Of a DNA stretch of 57,954 nucleotides, positions 49,400-56,630 are shown piece by piece. Below the pieces are notes generated by a model, which did not search any database, had not been told where the DNA came from, and saw only the letters and a program-made list of their open reading frames with translations. The position numbers and the translations under genes were made by a program. The DNA is from Akkermansia sp. (GTDB lineage Bacteria > Verrucomicrobiota > Verrucomicrobiia > Verrucomicrobiales > Akkermansiaceae): NCBI GenBank assembly GCA_017435365.1, contig JAFSFD010000012.1, forward strand, positions 1 through 57,954, read 5' to 3'. Position 1 is the stretch's first letter; each line of letters starts with the position of its first letter.

Positions 49400-49962
49400 G
49401 GGCGGTCCACTTGGTAGAAGAGAATGACATTTTTGCCGTAGTGGCGGGTATCAACGAGTTTCCAGCCGGGAAACTCGCGGCTGTGGGAATCACCCACACC
49501 GTAGCCTTCCTGCGCTTCGGCGATGAAGTAGCCCCCCTCGGCCAGCAGTTCGTGCAGGCGGTCGGTCATCAGTTCGGCTATCATGTCGCGGTCGCCTATG
49601 GCTTTGGCATAGGGCGGGTCGGCAAAGATGTAATCATAGCACCCGGCATCCCGTTTCACAAATTGCAGGCAATCGCTCTGCACCACGCTGCCGCCCGCCA
49701 GCCGGGAGCGTTCCAGATTCTGCCGGGCCATGGCGCAGGAGGGGCGTGCGGCATCCACCATGCGCACACTGGCGGCGCCGCGGCTCAGGGCCTCGATGCC
49801 CACGGAGCCCGAGCCGCAGTATAAATCCAGAACCCGGGCTCCTTCGATGGTGGGCCCCAGAATGTTGAAGAGGGCCTCGCGCACGCGGTCCTGGGTGGGG
49901 CGCACTTCGCCCTGCGGCACTCGGATGGGAAGCCCCTTTGCTGCTCCTGCAATGATTCTCAT
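49396..49962 (-). CDS. rsmD: 16S rRNA m2G966 methyltransferase
   Basis: This 188-residue SAM-dependent methyltransferase modifies G966 of 16S rRNA. The N-terminal MRIIAGAAKGLPIRVP and RPTQDRVREALFNIL are the family hallmark, the SAM motif is DLYCGSGSVGIEALSRGA and the catalytic motif is FADPPYAK. The ATG at 49962 matches the usual N-terminus; the longer frame to 50115 is a shadow. Operon with waaA and the DUF2062 gene. Confidence 0.95.
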   Translation of the reverse strand: MRIIAGAAKGLPIRVPQGEVRPTQDRVREALFNILGPTIEGARVLDLYCGSGSVGIEALSRGAASVRMVDAARPSCAMARQNLERSRLAGGSVVQSDCLQFVKRDAGCYDYIFADPPYAKAIGDRDMIAELMTDRLHELLAEGGYFIAEAQEGYGVGDSHSREFPGWKLVDTRHYGKNVILFYQVDRP

Positions 49963-49967
49963 GGTCG

Positions 49968-50015
49968 GGTTAAGAAAGAAACGGGAGCCTGTGGCGGCAG
50001 TGGCCTGGCTCCCGT
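49968..50015 (-). terminator. terminator of the gene at 50803
   Basis: On the minus strand ACGGGAGCC (50015-50007) and GGCTCCCGT (49989-49981) form a 9-bp stem with a 17-base loop, followed by TTCTTTCTT. It separates the exported-protein gene from rsmD, but rsmD starts within 20 bp, so some read-through is likely. Confidence 0.75.
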
Positions 50016-50038
50016 CTGTTGTGGTAAATGTCTGTGCC

Positions 50039-50803
50039 TTACTTCTGGCCGGGGCGGGTGGCGCGGGCGCTGGCAGAAGTAATCGGGAAGATGATGGCGT
50101 AACCGTGGTTGGCAATCACGCTGCCGCTGATGGCGGAACGCTCCACCAGGCTGTAATAGAGGAACACGGCCTTTCCGTCTGTCGCCTTGGTGATGCGGAG
50201 CATCTCGTTGAGCGTGGAGAGGGAATCCTTCTTCTCCAGCTTCCATTCTGTGCCGGTCTGGGCGCCGTAGTCAAAGTTTTCTCCGGCGGAAAATTCACTG
50301 CCGGTGAGCTCGCCATTGTTGGAAACCCACACATTCTTTTCGGCATTGTAGCGCAGGGAGCCGATGGTGAGGGGCATGGTGCCGCCGTTGGATACCCGGG
50401 TGCCGGAAATGACGCTGTATACGTTGTTGCCTTCGCTCTTGAGCCCCACGTGCACATCGGCCAGCATGGCAAGCCTGGTCTTTTTCCAGGCCTCCTTGTA
50501 TTTTTCGTACTCGGCTTTGTCCGGCCACAGGTCAGCATCATAATCCATCAGTCGGTCGGGTGCCCCCTTGGCGTTGATGGCCTCCTGCTTCTCCCTGGGC
50601 AGCTGCAGGAATCGCTGGATGGCCGCGCGGTGCAGCTCCACAAAGGAATCGTCTCTTACAGGCCGGATGACCGACCCCTGAATGGTGCTTCCATTGCAGG
50701 GAAGATAGCCGGAGATGACTTCTGGCGCGGTCTCAGCGCTGGCTGTGCTGCAAAGAACAGCAGGCGCTGCGAGCATGGCGAAAATGGCGTGTGACAGGTT
50801 CAT
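50039..50803 (-). CDS. exported protein of unknown function
   Basis: This 254-residue protein has a signal peptide ending in Ser-Thr-Ala-Ser-Ala. The mature part has a helical first half with many charged residues and a beta-rich second half (for example NNVYSVISGTRVSNGGTMPLTIGSLRYN). No family is recognised. The ATG at 50803 follows from the promoter; an ATG four codons upstream is alternative. It is divergent from the lipoprotein at 50878. Confidence 0.72.
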   Translation of the reverse strand: MNLSHAIFAMLAAPAVLCSTASAETAPEVISGYLPCNGSTIQGSVIRPVRDDSFVELHRAAIQRFLQLPREKQEAINAKGAPDRLMDYDADLWPDKAEYEKYKEAWKKTRLAMLADVHVGLKSEGNNVYSVISGTRVSNGGTMPLTIGSLRYNAEKNVWVSNNGELTGSEFSAGENFDYGAQTGTEWKLEKKDSLSTLNEMLRITKATDGKAVFLYYSLVERSAISGSVIANHGYAIIFPITSASARATRPGQK

Positions 50804-50817
50804 ATCTGATGCCAACT

Positions 50818-50868
50818 ACTCTAGCACCGTTTTTTTTTCTTGGCAAGCAAGAAATTCGGTGGTATTGT
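50818..50868. promoter_or_regulatory. divergent promoters sharing one -35 region
   Basis: Plus strand: TTGGCA (50840-50845), 17 bp, TATTGT (50863-50868), then 9 nt to the ATG at 50878. Minus strand: TTGCCA (50846-50841), 17 bp, TAGAGT (50823-50818), then 14 nt to the ATG at 50803. The two -35 hexamers overlap by five bases, so RNA polymerase cannot use both at once. Confidence 0.78.
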
Positions 50869-50877
50869 CATGCAGCT

Positions 50878-51315
50878 ATGAGAGTATTCCGCCGCTTTCT
50901 TTCAGCGCTTTCGTGCGTGGCTCCGTTGTTGCTGGGGGCGTGTCAGACCGTGACCCCGCAGAGCCGTATTGAGCAGAACCCGGTCATGTTCGGAATGCTC
51001 AGTCCGGAGCACAAGCTCATGGTGCAGCAGGGTCGCATCTGCGAGGGGATGACCCGGGATGCCGTCTATCTCTCATGGGGAAACCCGAATACGGAACCCG
51101 TCATCGGCCAGCAGGATGGCAAGTCATACGAAAAATGGGTCTACTACGTTTATAAGCCGGTCATGGTCGATTCCATCGGGTTCGGTGCAGGTTGCTGGCA
51201 CCACGGAGCCTGGCATGGCGGCGGTATGTCCACCTCCACCGCCATGGTGCCGCAGGAAGCCGCCTGGGTTATTTTTCAGAATAATATCGTAACGGCCTGG
51301 GAGAGCCGAAAGTAA
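50878..51315 (+). CDS. BamE/SmpA-like small lipoprotein
   Basis: This 145-residue protein has a lipoprotein signal (LLLGAC, Cys22) and a mature domain with GRICEGMTRDAVYLSWGNP followed by a KWVYYVY strand, the pattern of the SmpA/OmlA fold in BamE-like outer-membrane lipoproteins. A Gly/His/Trp-rich insertion (GCWHHGAWHGGGM) is unusual. It is followed by galM after 5 bp; the link may be only positional. The start at 50878 is set by the promoter. Confidence 0.72.
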   Translation: MRVFRRFLSALSCVAPLLLGACQTVTPQSRIEQNPVMFGMLSPEHKLMVQQGRICEGMTRDAVYLSWGNPNTEPVIGQQDGKSYEKWVYYVYKPVMVDSIGFGAGCWHHGAWHGGGMSTSTAMVPQEAAWVIFQNNIVTAWESRK

Positions 51316-51320
51316 GTTTT

Positions 51321-52238
51321 ATGGATAATCAGATATACACACTCAGCACGCCTGAGCTCACCGTGCGCATCACCAATTTCGGCGCTCGTGTGCTCAGCTT
51401 CGAATACCAGGGAACCGACTGCCTTTATGGGCCCAAGACTCTGGAGGACCTGCCCGCCGATACCTGCTACTGTGGCAGTATCTGCGGCCGCGTGGCCAAC
51501 CGCATTGCCGGTGGCTCCTTTGAGCTGGATGGCACAACATACCAGCTCGCTGTGAACAATGGCCCCAACCACCTGCATGGCGGCCTGAAGGGCTTTTCGG
51601 ATTTGCCCTGGGTGGTGGAGGAAGCCACGGATTCCCGCCTGGTGCTCAGCCTCGTTTCCCCGGATGGGCAGGAGAACTACCCCGGCACGGTCAGCGTGCG
51701 TGCCACCTACGCCGTTGAAGGCCGCCGCCTCACCCTGCTCATGGAGGCCACCACCGATGCCCCCACGCTGCTGAATCTCACCAATCATGCCTACTGGAAC
51801 CTCACCGGCTCCGGCACGGTGGATGCCCACTGCCTGCAGGTCTGCGCCGCTTCCTACACGCCCATGGTGGCCAATATCCCCACCGGCAACATTGTGACGG
51901 TGGAAGGCTCGCTTTACGATCTGCGCCGTCCCGCCTGCCTGGGTGAGCGCAACGCCCCCGAGACCATTGCCGGCGGCTATGATGATAACTACGTGCTGGG
52001 CTCTGAACCCGGAGTGAAACTGGCCGCCGTGCTCACCAATGGGCGCCGCACCCTCCGCGTGCTGACGGATGCCCCCGGCCTGCAGGTGTATACCGGCGAC
52101 TACCTGCCGCTGAAGCGCGGCGGCGTGGCGCTGGAAGCCCAGAACTTCCCCGATTCCCCGCACCATTCCCACTTCCCCAGCATCGTTCTGCGCCCGGGCG
52201 AAACCTACGCCCGCACCATCGCCTGGGAGATTGATTGA
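51321..52238 (+). CDS. galM: aldose 1-epimerase (mutarotase)
   Basis: This 305-residue enzyme interconverts alpha and beta anomers of galactose and related sugars. The catalytic His residues lie in NGPNHLHGGLKGF and LTNHAYWNL, and the catalytic base Glu is in ALEAQNFPDSPHH near the C-terminus; PGLQVYTGDYL is also typical. No signal peptide, so cytosolic. Co-transcribed with the upstream lipoprotein; ends in a bidirectional terminator. Confidence 0.94.
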   Translation: MDNQIYTLSTPELTVRITNFGARVLSFEYQGTDCLYGPKTLEDLPADTCYCGSICGRVANRIAGGSFELDGTTYQLAVNNGPNHLHGGLKGFSDLPWVVEEATDSRLVLSLVSPDGQENYPGTVSVRATYAVEGRRLTLLMEATTDAPTLLNLTNHAYWNLTGSGTVDAHCLQVCAASYTPMVANIPTGNIVTVEGSLYDLRRPACLGERNAPETIAGGYDDNYVLGSEPGVKLAAVLTNGRRTLRVLTDAPGLQVYTGDYLPLKRGGVALEAQNFPDSPHHSHFPSIVLRPGETYARTIAWEID

Positions 52239-52262
52239 TAAGCCTTGTTTCTCTGCAGAATC

Positions 52263-52301
52263 ATAAGGTCACGCTGCTTCCCAGTGTGACCTTATTGTTT
52301 T
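52263..52301. terminator. bidirectional terminator between galM and the nuclease gene
   Basis: ATAAGGTCAC (52263-52272) and GTGACCTTAT (52286-52295) form a perfect 10-bp stem with a 13-base loop; T-rich sequence (TGTTTT) follows on the plus strand and TGATTC on the minus strand. Confidence 0.82.
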
Positions 52302-53064
52302 ATTCCCGCATGCGGCGGTCGGCGTGGGTGCCGGTCTTGCCTTCCTCGCGCTCCATGGCGCGTTGCTTCCAGAGGGGCAGGTGGCTCTTGCGGGCCTTGC
52401 GGCGCTTGCGTGCGGCCACGCGCTCGCGGTGGCGTTCCTGTTCCTCGGCCAGCTTGCGGGCGTGGTCGCGCTCCCGCTGGGCGGTTTCCATGCGCTTGCG
52501 GATGCGGGCGGAGTGGTCATTGCCGGCGGGCGTGATGGTCCAGGGGCCTGCGCCGCCGGATTCGGTGATGGGCAGGCAGAGCATCTGCGGGTCGATGAAG
52601 CGCATCTGCCGGTAGAGCAGGTCGCGGATGGTGGAGAGCAGGGCCTTGGGCGGGAAGAGCCCGGTGTTGCCCAGCTCGATGGTGAAGGCCAGGCGGATGT
52701 GACGGGCCTGCATGCTCATGCGGGCCATCTCGCGCAGGGAGATGCCTTCCTCCGGTTCTTCCTCCGGCGCGCAGAGGGCCGCTGTGCGCAGCAGGAAGAG
52801 GCAGTCGCGCACCTTGCGGCAGAGCTTTTCCACCAGCTCGCGCACCTTGGGGCGGGCGTTGAAGCGGTAGTCCTTCACCTCGATGAGCCAGAGTTCCTTC
52901 TTGCCGGGGTGGTAGAGCACGAAATCCATCTCCTTGCAGCTGTTGCAGAAGTTCTGGGCGTGGTGGGAGTAGAAGGGGGAGCACTCGAAGCGGCACACGT
53001 AGTACCCCGCTTCGAAGTTGAAGCGGTGCAGGCCTTCCACGCAGCTGGTACCGGTCTGGAACAC
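52300..53064 (-). CDS. putative PD-(D/E)XK nuclease
   Basis: This 254-residue protein has a PD-(D/E)XK-like active site: Asp47 in KEMDFVLYH and Glu62-Val-Lys64 in LWLIEVKDYRF, separated by a beta hairpin as in restriction-type nucleases. Cys24, Cys28, Cys40 and Cys43 just before it could bind zinc. The C-terminal 65 residues are a highly charged coiled coil (RKRMETAQRERDHARKLAE and following) that may bind nucleic acid or the partner. A GTG start is used: only 2 bp separate it from the stop of the upstream ATPase gene, so the two are translated as a pair. Confidence 0.72.
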   Translation of the reverse strand: MFQTGTSCVEGLHRFNFEAGYYVCRFECSPFYSHHAQNFCNSCKEMDFVLYHPGKKELWLIEVKDYRFNARPKVRELVEKLCRKVRDCLFLLRTAALCAPEEEPEEGISLREMARMSMQARHIRLAFTIELGNTGLFPPKALLSTIRDLLYRQMRFIDPQMLCLPITESGGAGPWTITPAGNDHSARIRKRMETAQRERDHARKLAEEQERHRERVAARKRRKARKSHLPLWKQRAMEREEGKTGTHADRRMRE

Positions 53065-53066
53065 GT

Positions 53067-54149
53067 TCAGATTTCGTCGCTGAGGTTGGGCATGAGGCTG
53101 AGGTAGCGGTCTGCCTGTTCCTGTTCGGCTTCCAGGCTGTCCAGGTGGGCCAGCTGGTCGAGTTCCTCGGCTTCGCTCACGCGGGGGCCTGCCACCTGGC
53201 CGGCCTGCAGGCCGAAGAAGCGGCGGCTCACGCTGCGGTTCTGCTGCTCGGCCAGCTGGATGACCAGCTCGCGCAGCAGGAAGAGGCTGTGCGTGGTGAG
53301 CACCAGCTGCACCCCGGCGCGGCAGAGGGTCATCATCAGGTTCACCAGCAGGGGCAGGTGGCCGGCGTTCAGGTTCATTTCCGGTTCATCCCAGAAGAGG
53401 GCGGTGCCGGGGCGCACGGTGCCGTTGCTGAGCAGCAGACCCAGGGTGCCGATGCGCTTGAATCCTTCTGCAATGAGGTTCAGCTCCAGGGCTTCCTGCC
53501 CGGGGCGTTGCAGGTAGAAACGGCCATTGCGTCGCTGGAGCTTGCCGCCCAGCAGCTGCTCAATCTGTTTCACCACATAGCGCAGAGCCTGGGGCAGGGG
53601 GGCGCTGGGTTCGGTTTCCAGCGCGCGGCAGAGCTCCCAGCTGGCGGAGTCCAGCAGCTCCGGGTAGCGCTTGCCGGCCTGCATGTAGCAGGGGTAGATG
53701 GAGAGCACTTCGCGCGGGGAGAGGAACGCGGCGTTGCTGCTCAGGTAGCGCTCCGGCATGGTGGAGATGCGCAGGCCTTCTTCCTCGCAGTGGGCTTTGA
53801 AGGTGAAGGCCAGGTCGGCGGTGCCCGGGGGCACCTTGTCGCCCTCCAGCGAGGCGCGCACCCTGGCCACCACATCGTGCCCCCCGCTGCGCGAGGTGAG
53901 ACTGGTCAGATCCCGCGTGCCGAACACGCGCAGCAGATCCTGCCGCAGGCGCTTCTCCTCGGCCCACACCTCCGGCAAATCGCGCCGGCTGCCGCCGCAG
54001 CCCCATTTGCTGATGGCGTAGCAAAGTTTCATGAGGTGGCTTTTTCCGGAATCATTGCCACCTACGATGATGTTGATTCCCGGCACAAAATGGAACGATT
54101 CAGGCCGCTGGAATACCGTCATCCCCTCCACCTTCAGCTTGCGTATCAT
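53067..54149 (-). CDS. OLD/AAA_15-type ATPase, partner of the nuclease
   Basis: This 360-residue ABC/SMC-like ATPase of the OLD/RecF-like AAA group has Walker A GGNDSGKS (residues 30-37), a helical insertion in the middle, Walker B LFWDEPEMN (Asp254, Glu255) and the H-loop LTTHSLFLLRELV near 286. It lacks the C-terminal TOPRIM domain of full OLD proteins; the nuclease seems to be supplied by the next gene. The start at 54149 is fixed by the promoter, 10 nt upstream. Confidence 0.85.
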   Translation of the reverse strand: MIRKLKVEGMTVFQRPESFHFVPGINIIVGGNDSGKSHLMKLCYAISKWGCGGSRRDLPEVWAEEKRLRQDLLRVFGTRDLTSLTSRSGGHDVVARVRASLEGDKVPPGTADLAFTFKAHCEEEGLRISTMPERYLSSNAAFLSPREVLSIYPCYMQAGKRYPELLDSASWELCRALETEPSAPLPQALRYVVKQIEQLLGGKLQRRNGRFYLQRPGQEALELNLIAEGFKRIGTLGLLLSNGTVRPGTALFWDEPEMNLNAGHLPLLVNLMMTLCRAGVQLVLTTHSLFLLRELVIQLAEQQNRSVSRRFFGLQAGQVAGPRVSEAEELDQLAHLDSLEAEQEQADRYLSLMPNLSDEI

Positions 54150-54159
54150 ATTACCCGCC

Positions 54160-54188
54160 ATACTATCATATATTGCATGCCGGTGCAA
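54160..54188 (-). promoter_or_regulatory. promoter of the ATPase-nuclease pair
   Basis: On the minus strand TTGCAC (54188-54183), a 17-bp spacer and TAGTAT (54165-54160) end 10 nt before the ATG at 54149. Confidence 0.55.
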
Positions 54189-54203
54189 GCACGTAATTTA
54201 AGC

Positions 54204-54233
54204 TTGCAAGCCGTGCCTGCCTTGCGGTAAACT
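54204..54233 (+). promoter_or_regulatory. promoter of the PEGA lipoprotein gene
   Basis: TTGCAA (54204-54209), an 18-bp spacer and TAAACT (54228-54233) end 7 nt before the ATG at 54241: leaderless. Confidence 0.68.
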
Positions 54234-54240
54234 GGGCGCC

Positions 54241-54675
54241 ATGAAGAAGCTGCTCTGTCTTTCCGTGCTCTCTGCCGCGCTGGTCTCCTGCGTGGGTACC
54301 AAGGATTTTACCGTGAACACTTTCCCCGAAGGGGCAGATATCACCATCAACGGCGATTATGTGGGCAAGAGCCCCGTCACTACCGAAATTGCGCAGGATA
54401 AGACCCTCGGCATTGTGGCCCGCAAGAGTGGTTACGAAATCGGCTCCGAGACGATTTCCCCCGTCACCAGCAAGTTTCTTTCCTTTGTCTGGACGGAGAG
54501 TGACCCCAAGGCCAAGTATATAGAGGAGGATTCTGTGGCCATCACGCTTAAAAAGATTCCCACCCCCTCCACCTACACCCCCAGCGTGATGCCGAAGTAC
54601 ACCGGCGGCGGTGGCTCCACCAAGGCCGCCCTCCCTGAGCCCCCCGCCCTCCGCCCCATGCCGGAGATCGATTGA
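54241..54675 (+). CDS. PEGA-domain lipoprotein
   Basis: This 144-residue lipoprotein (lipidated Cys17 after ALVS) carries a PEGA domain at about residues 22-60 (FTVNTFPEGADITINGDYVGKSPVT), a small beta-sandwich found in many envelope proteins and S-layer-associated repeats. A second, less clear beta region and a Pro-rich tail follow. Function unknown. It precedes the ribosomal operon by 171 bp. Confidence 0.82.
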   Translation: MKKLLCLSVLSAALVSCVGTKDFTVNTFPEGADITINGDYVGKSPVTTEIAQDKTLGIVARKSGYEIGSETISPVTSKFLSFVWTESDPKAKYIEEDSVAITLKKIPTPSTYTPSVMPKYTGGGGSTKAALPEPPALRPMPEID

Positions 54676-54753
54676 TATGGCTATGTCGGAAGTCGATTTG
54701 GAAAGCGCAAAATCCCAAAATTACCCAAAGTTGTAATTTTTGTGAAATTGTGC

Positions 54754-54781
54754 TTGCAAAAAGGCAAAAAGCGTGTAGAAT
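54754..54781 (+). promoter_or_regulatory. rpsM-rpsK-rpsD promoter
   Basis: TTGCAA (54754-54759), a 16-bp spacer and TAGAAT (54776-54781) predict a leader of about 58 nt before rpsM. The leader contains a GCCGCC-GTCC-GGTGGC stem (near 54798-54813), a possible target for autoregulation by S4 or S13. An AT-rich UP-like stretch lies upstream of the -35. Confidence 0.72.
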
Positions 54782-54846
54782 CTGCGCCGACAAATTGCCG
54801 CCGTCCGGTGGCGAACAGAAAACACATCTAATAATAACACACCACT

Positions 54847-55215
54847 ATGGCTCGTCTTTTCGGTATCGAAATTCCCAACGAGAAGCGCGTTGAGGCCTCC
54901 CTGTGCTACATCTACGGCATCGGGCCCTCCACGGCTAAGAAGGTGCTGGAGCAGGCCGGTATCTCCCCGGACCTTCGCACCGGCACGCTCTCTGACGCTC
55001 AGCTGACCAAGATTGTCCAGGCTATCACCAGCAACAACATCCTCATCGAGGGTGACCTGCGCCGTGAGAAGCAGATGGCTCTCAAGCGTCTGACCAGCAT
55101 CAACTGTCTGCGCGGCATCCGCCACCGCAAGGGCCTTCCGGTCCGCGGCCAGCGCACCCGCACCAATGCCCGCACCCGTAAGGGCCGCAAGAAGACTGTG
55201 GGCGCCAAGAAGTAA
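54847..55215 (+). CDS. rpsM: 30S ribosomal protein S13
   Basis: This 122-residue head protein of the small subunit contacts the 5S/23S region. It matches the family from MARLFGIEIPNEKRVEASL through IYGIGPSTAKKVL to RGQRTRTNARTRKG near the C-terminus. The length is normal. First of three ribosomal genes; rpmJ is not upstream as in many bacteria. Confidence 0.97.
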   Translation: MARLFGIEIPNEKRVEASLCYIYGIGPSTAKKVLEQAGISPDLRTGTLSDAQLTKIVQAITSNNILIEGDLRREKQMALKRLTSINCLRGIRHRKGLPVRGQRTRTNARTRKGRKKTVGAKK

Positions 55216-55242
55216 TTAACCCTTTAAGAGAATATACTGAAA

Positions 55243-55773
55243 ATGGCTGAAGAAACCATCCAGGAAGAAGTGAAGGACGTAGTGGCCGCCGAGGCTCCCG
55301 TTCAGACCGAGGCTCCCGCTCCCGCCGAGCAGAAGAAGCCCGAGGGTCGTCGCGACATCTTTGCCGAGCTGGGGCTCGCTGATGATGACGACAAGGTCAA
55401 GATTCTCAAGGCTAAGGGCAGCAAGAACGTTACCACCGGTATCGTGCACATCTCCTCCACCTTCAACAACACCGTGGTGAGCGTGACCGACCTGAAGGGC
55501 AACGTGATTGGCTGGTCCTCCGCCGGCAAGCTCAACTTCAAGGGCAGCCGCAAGAGCACCGCTTATGCCGGTCAGGTTGTGTGCCAGGACGCTTGCCGTC
55601 AGGCCATGGGCCACGGCCTCAAGGAGGTCGAGGTTCGCGTGAAGGGACCGGGTTCCGGTCGTGAGTCCGCTGTGCGTGCCGTGCAGGCCATCGGTCTGGA
55701 GATTTCCTCCATCGCTGATGTGACCCCCATCCCCCACAACGGTTGCCGTCCTCCCAAGGCTCGTCGCGCCTAA
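55243..55773 (+). CDS. rpsK: 30S ribosomal protein S11 with acidic N-terminal extension
   Basis: This 176-residue protein is clearly S11 from about residue 60 on ([59 protein letters not shown] end). A usual S11 has about 125-130 residues with a short basic N-terminus. Here the first 50 residues are instead Glu/Ala/Pro-rich and acidic ([19 protein letters not shown] and following), encoded in the same frame with normal codon use. Ribosomal position would place this tail near the platform. No better internal ATG exists downstream. Confidence 0.95.
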   Translation: MAEETIQEEVKDVVAAEAPVQTEAPAPAEQKKPEGRRDIFAELGLADDDDKVKILKAKGSKNVTTGIVHISSTFNNTVVSVTDLKGNVIGWSSAGKLNFKGSRKSTAYAGQVVCQDACRQAMGHGLKEVEVRVKGPGSGRESAVRAVQAIGLEISSIADVTPIPHNGCRPPKARRA

Positions 55774-55811
55774 TAGAGTTTAACAAGAACCAAGAAAGAT
55801 AACAGAACATT

Positions 55812-56423
55812 ATGGCTCGTTACACAGGTCCTACCGCCAAGATCAGCCGCCGTTTCGGCGTTGAGCTCTTCGGTGCCTCCAAGGCTTTCGCCCGTCGTCC
55901 CTTCCCTCCGGGTCAGCACGGTGCCCGCGCCGGCCGCAAGAAGAAGTCTGACTACGGCATCATGCTTGCCGAAAAGCAGAAGCTTCGCTTCATGTACGGC
56001 GTGCTCGAAGGCCAGTTCCGCAAGTACTATGAGGAAGCCTCCCGCCGCCGCGGCGTGACCGGCGATATCCTCCTGCAGCTGCTGGAGCTCCGCCTCGACA
56101 ACATCATCTACCGCCTGAACTTTGCCACCACCCGCGCCGCTGCCCGTCAGATGGTCTCCCACGGCCACGTGACCGTGAATGGCAAGAAGGTGAACATCGC
56201 CTCCTACTCCTGCAAGCCCGGCGACGTAATCAGCGTGGCTGCCAAGGCTCGCTCCCAGGCCCTGGCCAACCGCTTCGTGGAGCTGGCCGCCAGCGCCACC
56301 ACCCCCGACTGGCTGGAGGTTGACACCGCCAAGCTCACCGGCAAGGTGACCCGCATCCCCTCCGTCGAGGAGATCGCCCCCATCGTGAACGTGCAGCTCA
56401 TCGTTGAGCTCTACTCCCGCTAA
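55812..56423 (+). CDS. rpsD: 30S ribosomal protein S4
   Basis: This 203-residue assembly-initiating protein carries the family start MARYTGPTAKISRRFGVELFG, the central RRRGVTGDILLQLLELRLDNIIYRL and an S4 RNA-binding domain (about 94-155, with ARQMVSHGHVTVNGKKVNI). Normal length. Last gene of the unit: rpoA and rplQ, which normally follow, are absent and a terminator ends the operon. Confidence 0.97.
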   Translation: MARYTGPTAKISRRFGVELFGASKAFARRPFPPGQHGARAGRKKKSDYGIMLAEKQKLRFMYGVLEGQFRKYYEEASRRRGVTGDILLQLLELRLDNIIYRLNFATTRAAARQMVSHGHVTVNGKKVNIASYSCKPGDVISVAAKARSQALANRFVELAASATTPDWLEVDTAKLTGKVTRIPSVEEIAPIVNVQLIVELYSR

Positions 56424-56450
56424 TAACGGGGTTCCCGATAGCACAAACTT

Positions 56451-56491
56451 CAACCGGCCTGCATGCCCCCGCATGCAGGCCGGTTGCTTTT
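56451..56491 (+). terminator. rpsD terminator
   Basis: CAACCGGCCTGCATGC (56451-56466) and GCATGCAGGCCGGTTG (56471-56486) form a perfect 16-bp stem with loop CCCC, followed by CTTTT. Confidence 0.9.
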
Positions 56492-56534
56492 CAAAAATTG
56501 TTGCTGATATTTCTATTCCTTACGGAATCATAGG

Positions 56535-56605
56535 GACACATGTGTCTCGACTGGTCGGAACAGGGGTGATTACCGTTTGACATGCGGGGGCTGATGTGGT
56601 ATTCT
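56535..56605 (+). promoter_or_regulatory. promoter of the gene at 56631 with upstream 12-bp palindrome
   Basis: TTGACA (56577-56582), a 17-bp spacer and TATTCT (56600-56605) lie 25 nt before the ATG at 56631. The palindrome GACACATGTGTC (56535-56546) lies 30 bp upstream of the -35 box, at an activator-like distance; the surrounding GGGACACATGTG resembles the ends of the palindromic element at 3538-3762. Confidence 0.6.
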
Positions 56606-56630
56606 CCCAGTGAACCTGCAATATACAGCT

